Position numbers and translations under genes: made by a program
Shown here: piece after piece, positions 37,043 through 61,558 of the stretch
How the letters are laid out: each line of letters opens with the position of its first letter
Numbering within the stretch: the stretch's first letter is position 1
Notes under the pieces: generated by a model
The model's input: only the letters and a program-made list of their open reading frames with translations
Databases searched by the model: none
Told to the model about the DNA's origin: nothing
Assembly: GCA_964007475.1 (NCBI GenBank)
Contig: OZ023273.1
Span: 131,620,732-131,684,731, forward strand
DNA: 64,000 nt
Direction of reading: 5' to 3'
From: Hybos culiciformis
Taxonomy: Eukaryota > Arthropoda > Insecta > Diptera > Hybotidae

Positions 37043-38849
37043 TTTTCCTTATTTTCGCAAGCTCGGCCTTGAAGGTCTGGCATTTTCCGCTTCCCGCTGC
37101 ATGATCAGCGCTTAATCCTTTTTGGAGACAAGCTGTGCACTTTGGAGGGTTAGTGCATGTCTTAGCCATGTGACCCACTTCCCCGCATTTCCGGCAGGCT
37201 CCTTTTTTATCCTCTCCTGTGCAATTTCGTGCTATATGGCCGTAACCGTGGCATTTGAAGGAGCGGGTGACCTCTAGCCTCTCCAAGATTCTACAGCTTA
37301 CCCAGCCAATTATTATTTTCTTCATCGTCAGCAGCTGATTGCCTATTGCCTGGGTGACTCTTAGACTTGCCACTTGCGTGTTCGCAAAGCCCCTAAAAAG
37401 CTTGAACTCTGTTGTCGATTCCAAAACATTGCGAAGGCTTCTTTCTACCTCCTCTGTAGTCTCTGCTTCATCTATGTCTTTAATTGTGATCTCCAACCTC
37501 CTTGAGAGGTCCTTCACCTCCGCCTTGTCCATAACAGAGTTCGCAAGGGCTTGGCGAAACTTTGCCGGATCGTCTGCTTTTAATACCAAAAGCAGTTCCT
37601 CCTTCTTCGTACGCCGAATTTGTTTAATTTCTACGTCGAAGTCTTGAGTTTTACAGAAGATTTCAGCGATTTTAAGATGTCCGCATAGCTGCAACCATCT
37701 TTTGCAGAAATTTTTATTGCTTCTGTTCTTCTAGTTTTTTTTTTCTTTGCCACCGGCGTCTTGGTGGTGTTTTCATTTTCCTTATTTCTTTTCTTTTTTG
37801 TCTTCCTGTGTTGCATCGTGCTCCAATTTTCGCCTTCCTCTTCCCGAGTACTGGGACTGGACGGTGCCACAGGATCTGCATCCTTTTCCCCAGGGACTTT
37901 TTTAATTTTTGGAGTGGCGCTAGGTGGTGAAGAAGCGCTTCTCTTAGTTTTAGGCGTTACCATTTTAGCTTGACTCTGCACTCGTCTCAAACCCTTGTGG
38001 AGTGACGTCCCTATTTCTCTATCCAGCTCCTTTTCCAGTTTCGCCATACCTTGCTCCACAGATCCACTTACGTTAGCGAGACTTATGAGAAGCGCCTTCA
38101 GCTGATTGAAGCAATCTTTCACTGCCGTCGAGGTGTTTCTCGGCAATGCAGGGCTAATTTTTTTAACGCATTGATCAATTTTCTTGATTTCTTTTGCTTC
38201 TTCGGCCAGGTCATTTTGTAGCTGGCTTACCAATGGTGTTACGGATTTCTCTAATTCCGGCCTTACTGGTGGTCTTGTGGCTTTTTTCTTGATACTAGCC
38301 AAGTCAGAAACTTCCATTGTTGGCATATATAATGGTCGTCCTATATCTTCGATACTATCCAAATCAACGACTCCATTGTTGGCCTATTTAATGGTAGTCC
38401 TTGTACCATGTACCATGTACTGCTTCCCTGCATTGTTGGTGAACGGTTGACCAAGCTATTTCTGTGGAAGGGATTTGCTAACGTAGTCTGCATTACCTCC
38501 ACCGTTTTTGATGTCCTACTTGTGGTATTATCTCCAATACTAGCCAAGTCGCCCACTAGTAATGGATTGCGGTCGCTTGATGTCGACGACCCGGAGCCCG
38601 CTCTCTCGCTCCCGACGGCCGCCAGTACTGGGTATCCGGTCCCCTGCACCGTAAGTTTGTTTTTGATGGTGTTTTCCATGATTGTCTTAATTTCTGGGTG
38701 GCCTTCCCATATTCCGTTTAGCCATGAAGGCAGGCTGGGAGGTGCCCTGGAGTAATTTGACCCCTCTCCAGAAGGGTATGTTAAGAGCCGCCCAATATGG
38801 GACAGACGCTGACCAGGGAGCCGCCCAATCTGGGACAGACGCTCCTGGA
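37035..38849 (-). pseudogene. R1-type ORF1 (gag-like RNA-binding protein), frameshifted
   Basis: ORF1 survives in three overlapping minus-strand pieces: about 38840-38341, 38362-37631 and 37694-37035, implying frameshifts near 38350 and 37670. The first frame runs through the 5' end without a clear natural start; Met codons further in are candidates. The middle piece is Lys/Pro/Ser-rich with a basic KKKRNKENENTTK-like tract. The last piece has the gag core and zinc knuckles: one damaged knuckle (SFKCHGYGHIARNC, first Cys replaced by Ser), an intact CRKCGEVGHMAKTC, and a third CTACLQKG...C variant. It ends in AKIRKND, overlapping the start of ORF2 by a few bases, an arrangement common in the R1 clade. 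Role in an active element: binding of element RNA into an RNP. Confidence 0.88.
38785..38849 (-). repeat. Two ~33-bp tandem repeats at the 5' end of the R1 element
   Basis: gagccgcccaatatgggaca at 38785 recurs as gagccgcccaatctgggaca at 38818, the second running to the element's 5' terminus. Tandem 5' UTR units are a known feature of several non-LTR elements and may carry promoter activity; that role is inference here. Confidence 0.85.
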
Positions 38850-38861
38850 TTTCAAATAATA

Positions 38862-40562
38862 CAGACATAAAAAAAATGGAATTATGAGAAAATGCAAGAA
38901 CAAATTAAGAGCACTTTAATTTAAAAAATAAATGTTTACAAGAAAAAAATTTTATAGAAACCAGATTATCATTGTTTCTTGAGTCCATAACAATATTGAA
39001 CAACATTTTTTCATTTTTAGTTTAAGCAAGTGTTTTACTCAAAAAAACTTCCCTTACATGTGAAATATAAATAAGATGTCTTTCAATAAACCTTGGGTTG
39101 TTCGACCAAAGTTTTTCTAATCGTTTTAAACCATCTCCTTTCATTTCGGCAATAACTAATATTTTACATATATTTTATTCTTGAATTCGACAGACTGATT
39201 CCAGGTATTTGCTTTTGTTTCTGTTTTGTTTTTTTTTGGGTTTAAAAAAAATGAATTTCTAACACTTAAATTGACATTCATGTTTTTAAAGTTTGAACTA
39301 CCACATAAAATGAAACATAATAAAATATTTTTAAGGTACTTAATATTATTTTATTTATACTTTAAACATGTTATGCATATTTACACAAGATAATATTTTT
39401 TTTTTTAATTAATAATAATTACATTATTTAACTTGACTATCTGTATATATTTATATAAACTTTAAATGGTTAATTCTTTTTTTTTTTAAACTATATTTTT
39501 ATATTAAAAATCTATTTATATAAATTTTTATTAATTTTTTTATTTGTAACATGATTTCATAAATTATGTTTATTAATTGCTATATATTTACTAATTTCTA
39601 ACATTTTTGTAACATTTTTTACATTTTTATAAAAAAAAATTGATATTTTTCTTCTTGTAATAAATAAGGTGATGGCCGCACTCATGGATAAATTATAAGC
39701 CTTTTTAATTATGATTAATTAAGATCGCGATTGAAAAAAAAATCTTGTTTAAATGCTTAAAGTGCTTTTTTTAGTAGGGTAATTGAAAGATTATTACACG
39801 CCTTTATAGAAACAGAAAAGCATAAAAATATAAAAAATAATTAGGAGTATTTGAAAAATAATTCAATTAATTAATTTTTACAATAGTTATATGATTGCGC
39901 TGGTCATATTGTGTCAAGAATAAGAATAAATATGGTGGTGGTGGTGGGTAGGAATTAAAAATTAATACAAGGAAAAATATATTTAGTGGAAGACAAAAGT
40001 GCCCCAACATAAACCACTATGTTGAATTAATTTCACTTGTTAACATTTTATCTATTTAACATTCGTTATTAAAAAAAATGCTAAAATTTGTATAAACTGA
40101 AATATTTACCTGCCTTAAAACTTGGAATAGGACAAAAAACCGATAAAATATTTACGTCTTCCATTATATTTTTGAAAATAAAGTAGTTTGTGTTACTCTG
40201 TTAGTCAATATTTTCTTAATTTGTTAACGTTGATGTGTCTTCATTTCTACAAGAATGCATGTTTCTACTTTATGTTGAAATGTAAAATAAAATTATATAA
40301 ATTCCATTAAAGGTTTTTGATTCAGATTAAATGAAGGGTTACTAAATTTGGATACTTGATAAATTTAAAGTTTGTGTGTGTGTTTTTTTTTAAGTTTTAA
40401 ATATACAGCATTGAAAAGATTGGTTTAAATAATCAGTAAGTAGATTTTATTATTCATTATTTAATTTTTTGTTGTTATTACTTATAAAAACGATTAATTT
40501 TATATATCCCTGATTTATTTAGTTAGAAGCTATTTTTTTTATATAATATAATCTACTTATGA

Positions 40563-40603
<41 letters not shown>

Positions 40604-43066
40604 TATTACATTATGATAACTTATGATAATAATATCAGGTCTTTCATGTTTGGATAAAAATGAATATTATGAGGTTGCTTTGGCCAGTCGAAACTTTGAT
40701 TTGAAAATGAAATTAAACATAGTTTGAATAAAATAAAAAAAAAACATTTTTGTTTTGCATATTTTATTCATTTACGAAGAAAACAAAATTGTTTTTCATC
40801 CAAAAATGAAATAGCTGATGTAAAAATTTTATTTGCATCTGAATTACCAAACATAAAAAAAGTATATTGTTTTATTAAAATTAAATCATAATATATCAAT
40901 ATAATTCTTCCTAAGAGCTTAAATATATGTTCAATATTAATAAAACTATCCAAGCTTAAAACAAAGCAAGAAAAACCCATAACCATACCCAGTCTACTGG
41001 ATTAGTTCATTCTACGTTTTGAACCACATTAATTTGTTCAACTTCAATGACGACTGTCACATTTTTTTTAGTTCTCTCATTTTAATTTAGAATTTTACTT
41101 TGCTAAGGCGCTTGAATATTGCGTGAAAAAATATTGCGTAATGTGACAATTATCGAAGAAACTCTTAAATTCATGTTTTATCAAAATTTGTTCAATAATG
41201 AATTTCGAGTATGTAAAATGCTTGGGATTATTGATGTAATATTGCTTGTTTCAATTCAATTTTTAACTTTAGCAGTGCTTTCTAAAAACATTTAACAATT
41301 TAAAAAAAAATTTGTGTGGGATTTCATAATTGCAATTTTTCTCAACATTGCTTTTTCTTTTTAAACTCTTAAATCGATACGAGATACAGTGTTTCTTAAA
41401 TATTACTTTTCTTCTCAATAAGAATTTCAGATGCAATAAATTTATATTATTTTGAAAAAATACATACGTTCTAATGAAAATTTTAACATTTGGACTGACA
41501 TTAGTCGAATGAAGGAAAGCAAAGCTTTGGAAAGTTATAGGATACTTGAAATATTATGTCGAAATATCAATGCATAAGATTTCCTTACATTTAATAGTTA
41601 AAACGCAAATAGCTTCACTTTAAATCACTATTTTCAATTGTATTTTATATTATATTAATTACTTAATTTTTTACTTTTAAATACCTATTAACCTTTTATT
41701 AAATATTTTTTGATTTTTTGCGCATTAATACTTTGCGTGAGGTTTTTAAGACACTGCAGATTTTTTTGTTGATTTGTAAAATATATTTCAATTAAATGCG
41801 ACTTTTATTTCGAACAATAAAATTGTCAAGAAAATTAAAAAAAAATTATTTTATTTATTGAAATATTATAAAAATAATAAAATCTTTTAAATTGTTTAAA
41901 ACAATATTATTCCCTTGTTACAATGAGTATCAAGGGCCAATCCTTGTCATTGACAGTTTAATATTTCCGTAAAGTTATGTCTAACGTTATGCATTTACAA
42001 ATAATGAAATGACGAGGACCTAAAACTGATGTTATTTTATCAATAAGTAAAAGTACCATTTTATATTCTTGAGCAATATCAATGAGTGTTAAAAATACTA
42101 GTTGGTTGATAATGTGGGAACATCGAAAATAACTTGGAAAGCTCGTAAATATTGTTAATGTTTTTATGAAGTATTTTAATTCTCTTTAACATCTGTACAT
42201 AAAATTACAGTATTTTTTTATTTTTTATGAATTTTAATAAATTCTTATTATCAAGAGAGCACTTGAAACATCATTGCTACTTACTAAATTTTGAATAAAA
42301 TTCGATACGGTTTTTAAATGCAAGCCTTTGCCTGCTTTTATATATAATTTAAAAAACATTTAGTGACGTTGAAATGCGGAGTTTTATACTTATTGCTTAT
42401 TGATGAAAAATTAATTTTTTATGAACTTGTCCTTTTTAATTTAATACGAGATCGGGTTTCGAAAAATGTTAAAGTACTAATCTATTTTATGCAGGTAGAA
42501 ATGAGAAAAGAATTGAAAATTAATATCATATTTGGAAGATCTTTCGCTTTGAAATAGAAAACTGTTAAGTTCAAAGTAAGCAGAATTTTATTTGTTTTTT
42601 ACTTCAATAATAAAAATGTTAGGTCTTTGGTATACCATCCTCTCAATTCTTATAAAATTGGCCAAGTTCGTATTTTTTTTGCCCGCAACTTTATACTTCA
42701 AAAAAATGTTTTCATTGAAAATAATTGATAATTGATTATAGGCGATATGTATTTAAATACCGAATTATAAAGCCTGCTCATTAAAACAATAAAAAGCAGA
42801 GATTTTATTTTTTTCTTTCAATATTCTCTTCTCAATTCAATTAATAGAGAATTAAAAAATAACCTACATAATAATTTAAAAATAAAAAAATATGCAAATG
42901 TATATTTAAACTAAGAATATTGACTTAAAATACTTAAAAAATATTATTAACAAAATAAAATCATTAAAATTAAAAATTTGAGAATTAAGATTGAAATAAA
43001 AATTATTACAAATCTAGAATTAATTTTTTTATAATTGTTTAGAAAAAGTAATGACTCCAGCACCGA
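38862..43066. other. Intergenic A+T-rich DNA between the R1 element and the Sfmbt stop
   Basis: Four kilobases without a supported gene. The right-hand end presumably includes the 3' UTR of Sfmbt, which is on the minus strand. A (TA)n microsatellite is listed separately. The 72-codon minus frame at 40768-40986 lacks any domain or codon signal. Confidence 0.5.
40565..40597. repeat. (TA)n microsatellite
   Basis: About 16 uninterrupted TA dinucleotides. Confidence 0.95.
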
Positions 43067-57577
<14,511 letters not shown>

Positions 57578-58940
57578 AGTAATGCAATTTTAGGTAAATT
57601 AACTTTTTTTTAATTAAATGGTTGCAATGATTGTGGTTATTTACAAGATTATTTTTATTTTAATAATAGAAAAAATATGACTTAATGATGCAAAATTTTT
57701 CTGTAGATTGTTTATTACTAATTTGTATTTAATTTTTTTTTAAACTTTTATGTTAATGTTGTATGTAAATGTGAATAAAATACTTTTCATAATTAATTTT
57801 TTTTTTTAACTTATATGAAAATCTGCAAATGGAAAATGAAATAATTTGTGCAAAAAAATATTAAATAGAAAAAAAATGTACATTACGCTTTTCCATTCTT
57901 AATTAAAGGCATTAAGACATTGATATTGAATTTTTAAATATTTCCGAAATATTTCTTAATTAAAATAAGAATTTAATTTTCAATGCAATAATATGAAATA
58001 CAAAAAAATTACTTTGATCAAGTTTTTTTGATTAAAATACAAAACGAAATAAATATTAATGTCTTAAGTGAATAATTAAAAATCGAAAATATTTAGTGGT
58101 GTTAAAAAAAATTAAATAATAAATTTAAAATATGTGTGTGAGGCTCACGTTTTTTAGATTATAGAAAAAAGCTGAATATGGCCACTTAGATATATATAAT
58201 AGAATAAACATAAGTAGGTAAAGAAATTTTTCTAAATCACAATATTCTGCTATGAAATATAGTTTAATGATTTTCTCAATGTATAATCAGTCTCTTCATA
58301 AATCCCAACTCTGCTGTATTTCTCAATTAATTTTTATGTTAACTAAAAATAAAGGAATCGAGGGACCACAGCTTCTTTATATATACAATCCTTGTAAAAA
58401 TTATTAAATACCAAAAAATAAATAACACCATATTTTAATATTAATTTTTTCAAAAGTAAGTAGGTACGGCGGGTTTAACTCAAACCCGAGTAAGACCTTT
58501 TTGGGTCGAGAGTTATGGTCCGAAAAGTGTTTAAAGATCATAATTTTCTCTTATCTAGCAGTATATGTATGCCCTCTTATTTCTTAGAAATGAAAAAAAA
58601 ACTAGATATTTGGAGTAAAACGTATTGAGCTAAAACCAACTTTAATTTATAATTCTTAACATTATTAAACATTATTGCGGCTTTCCACCCTTTTCGCGTT
58701 TCAAATCCTAATTTCGAGTTTCAACCGATATAAAATAAAAAATATTTCTTATACATCGTAAAGAAGACTACTCGTATAATAATTATTATTATTTTTTTTT
58801 TAGCAAGAACAAATAAATATTGATATTATTTGTTTAAGTAAATTAGATTTGATTACATTATTATTTCATCGATTTAGCTTAATATCATAATTGACTTCGG
58901 ACCATTAAGACTAAAAAAAGATAAGGTAAGACCTGTCCTG
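57578..58940. other. 5' flank of Sfmbt; promoter region not resolved
   Basis: Upstream of the Sfmbt ATG on the minus strand. Poly(A/T)-rich, no CpG-rich block, no obvious core promoter. Any non-coding first exon could not be placed. No other gene. Confidence 0.45.
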
Positions 58941-59140
58941 ATGGAGACAGGATGGCTCTTCAATAAGTGCTTAGAGCAAAGAGAGTTTATAAAGTCCTGG
59001 AAAAACCTGAAACCAATTCTACTCAGGAATGTAAATAAACCAACGAACCAGGCGTCATCATACAAGTCCATCTGCCTGGTTGAATACAACGAGGAAAGTA
59101 TTAGAGGAACTCATTTCACCCAGTTCGCTATGTCAAGATC
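58941..59140 (+). pseudogene. Fragment of an R1-type reverse transcriptase
   Basis: A ~60-codon stretch reads LFNKCLEQREFIKSWKNLK then PILLRN and SSYKSICLVEYNEESIRGTH, which lines up with the RT thumb/finger region of the R1 element at 33.9-38.8 kb (LLNKCLEDRVFLKTWKNQK ... SSYRPICLLDTIAKVLEG) but is clearly divergent and on the opposite strand. Nothing of the rest of the element is recognisable. It is an old truncated relic of a different subfamily. Confidence 0.85.
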
Positions 59141-60553
59141 ATGCCACCCAAAAAAGCAAGATACACGAAATAAAAAGGACTTCACAGTCACAGCTCTTTT
59201 CTCAATTAATGTTTTTTGGATAGTAGAATAATGTCTGACGCTCTAAGAAAAGAAATAGGTACCCGGTCATCGTACAGAACTACACTTAAAATTTAAATAG
59301 GTAAGGTAAATTAAACGTATGCACATGCTCACTCTTCAAGCCATGGAGAGTCAAAATACCTATACCTTATCAAATTTCAAGAAACTGTGAAGTGGTTATC
59401 AATTAAATATAGGTATATCAAATAACGATGATTACTGTTCCTGAAAACTTGCCGTAAACAATCAGATTTTAGTTACATTTAGCAATTTTCCCAATAGGTA
59501 TCTACTACCTACAAAGATAAGTGGATCGATTTTAAACCTTTGGTCATTATTGCCTTCTTCTACATCAAATTGAAATTCTCAATCAATTTCTAAATAAATA
59601 CCAATTTTTAATTTAAAATTTAGAATTTTAGTTTTACAATTCCGATTCCGATATTCAAAAAAAAAAGAAACAGAAAGAAATGCACCTACCTAGGTACCTA
59701 TGTAATAGGTACCTACCTGTCTGCAAATTGAAAACAAAAATTTAGAAATATTTAAATTTGAATATACGCCACAACACAACAGAGAAATTATGTCCTCAAA
59801 TTTCCATTTCCCCCATAATTCTAAAACTTATTTTGTTACGATTAGTAGATTTTTTTTTTAATTTTTGCAAAATCGATATTTTTCTAAAAAAAAAATATTG
59901 ACAATGACAACCAAACGAAAACCAACCAAACCTTGTCTTGTGTTTATGGTATAGACTATAGAATCTATTTAAGTCCCTTTTAAATTAAAATTTATTTTTT
60001 ATTTTATACATAAACTTAAAAAAAAAAGAAGAATATATTTATTTTTCTTTTTCTGTAAAAAATTTCATAAAATAATTTTATTTCCTTAAAAAAAAAAACA
60101 CAAAAAAAAATTAAAATAAGGAAAATTATTTTTTTTTTTTTGGGAAAAAATATCAATCAATCATTTCCTTTTTCACACAAACAATAAAAAAAAATAATTT
60201 TTTATTTACCATTTTTCATAAAAAAAAAAAAAAATATTCTTCTTAGTACTTTCAATTTCAATAATTATTAGAAAAAAAATAAAAATTTCTTATTTATTTT
60301 TTATACATTTTATAAAAATATATTTTCCTCTTTTTTTATTTTATATTTAAAAAAAAAAAAGTTTTTTTTTAATTTGGTGTTTTCTAATACTTTTCAAATA
60401 TCCCATTGGGAATTCAATTTTAATAAAAAAAAAATTTAAATCGATTAGGAAGTGACTTTGAAATAAAAGCAGCTGTTTTCTTTCCCTGCGAAAAAAAAAA
60501 CACAATAGCACTTCTCCCGAAACAAAGCGAATTTCCCAGCAATGCAATTGCAA
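59141..60553. other. Intergenic; scattered taggtacctac strings
   Basis: The motif (t)aggtacct(a) and variants occur repeatedly at 59258-59720, a low-complexity feature. Then homopolymer-rich DNA to 60430. No gene seen. Confidence 0.5.
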
Positions 60554-60562
60554 TGTACCTAT

Positions 60563-61549
60563 GGCGCCGTGACATTTGTCCGCGGGACATTTGTCCGCGA
60601 TGAAATTTGTATGGAAAACTTCGCGGACAAATGTCATTTTGCAAAATGTCATTTGTCCGCGATTGATTTTTCGAATTTTTAGCGGACAAATGTCATTTTG
60701 CAAAATGTCATTTGTCCGCGATTGAAATTTTTAATTTTTAGCGGACAAATGTCATTTTGCAAAATGTCATTTGTCCGCGATTGATTTTTCAGTTTTTTTA
60801 GCGGACAAATGTCATTTTGCAAAATGTCATTTGTCCGCGATTGATTTTTCAATTTTGGAGATACTGCAGATTCCGTGAACCACTCAGAATCGTCTGAAGC
60901 TTGGAAAAGAGAAGAGGGGTAGAGTCCCCCCAAATTGTTCATACATTTTGTATATGCAATTTTTTTTTTTTTGCCCGATTTGCCTCTTAAAGAGAGGGTG
61001 GTGGGGGGCGGCGGGCGGGCGGGTGGACTGGTGGTTGGTCAGTGGGATTTGCGGCTGACGCCGCAAATCCCACTGACCAACCACCAGTCCACCCGCCCGC
61101 CCGCCGCCCCCCACCACCCTCTCTTGTTGTGCCGATTCTGATTGGTTCACGTCATCTGCACTTTAGCCTCAAATTTTCAGCGGACATATGTCATTTTCCA
61201 AAATGTCATTTGTCCGCGATTGCTTTTTTTAATTTTTAGCGGACAAATGTCATTTTGCAAAATGTCATTTGTCCGCGATTGATTTTTTAACTTTTTAGCG
61301 GACAAATGTCATTTTGCAAAATGTCATTTGTCCGCGATTGATTTTTCAGATTTTTAGCGGACAAATGTCATTTTGCAAAATGTCATTTGTCCGCGATTAA
61401 TTTTTATCGCGGACAAATGACATTTTGGAAAATGTCATTTGTCCGCGGCGGACAAAAGACATTTTGAATCGCGGACAAATGTCATTTTTATGTCCGCGAT
61501 ACAAAAACAAATCGCGGACAAATGTCCCGCGGACAAATGTCCAACCCCC
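60563..61549. mobile_element. Foldback element with tandem near-palindromic modules and 9-bp flanking repeat
   Basis: Both ends carry gacatttgtccgcgggacat (60571 on; complement at 61523-61542). The arms consist of about four modules each with the 38-bp near-palindrome built from gcggacaaatgtcattttgc and its near complement, separated by ~20-bp gattgatttttcaattttta-like spacers (60634-60850 and 61180-61400). The centre is a perfect GC-rich hairpin (listed). The 9-mer tgtacctat flanks the element at 60554-60562 and 61550-61558. Long inverted repeats built from short tandem units plus a 9-bp target duplication are the hallmark of Drosophila FB elements, which are related to MULE transposons. No transposase is encoded. 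Note that ggtacct strings are common nearby, which raises the chance of coincidence for the 9-mer. Confidence 0.85.
60991..61124. repeat. Perfect 65-bp-arm GC-rich hairpin, 4-nt loop, with G-quadruplex-type runs
   Basis: 60991-61055 is the exact reverse complement of 61060-61124, with loop tgac. The arm contains ggggggcggcgggcgggcgg, four G-runs in close succession, and ends in gtcagtgggatttgcggc. It is the most G+C-rich stretch in the window. Confidence 0.97.
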
Positions 61550-61558
61550 TGTACCTAT

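Larger units (their letters stand above)
33889..38849 (-). mobile_element. R1-clade non-LTR retrotransposon, near full length, inactivated
   Basis: A 4.96-kb block on the minus strand, markedly richer in G+C than its surroundings, bounded by an exact 12-bp direct repeat tttcaaataata (33877-33888 and 38850-38861), which I read as the target-site duplication. It contains ORF1 (gag-like, CCHC knuckles), then ORF2 with AP-type endonuclease and reverse transcriptase. The 3' end (low coordinates) has no poly(A) tail, as is usual for R1-type elements. It is not in 28S rDNA, so it is a member or relative that uses other targets. Several stops and frameshifts make it non-autonomous, but an almost intact duplication suggests a modest age. 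Confidence 0.93.

Noticed and set aside
34333..38755. Plus-strand open frames up to 159 codons in the R1 block
   Set aside because: They are opposite-strand shadows of the endonuclease, RT and ORF1 frames, explained by the higher G+C of the element.
60347..61239. Overlapping open frames of 65-118 codons on both strands
   Set aside because: Products of the foldback modules and the central palindrome; repeats such as NDILQNDICP are translations of the 38-bp unit.
60571..61542. Regularly spaced repeats considered as a CRISPR-like array
   Set aside because: Near-palindromic modules with similar spacers, in an insect genome; spacers are related to one another, so this is a foldback transposon.
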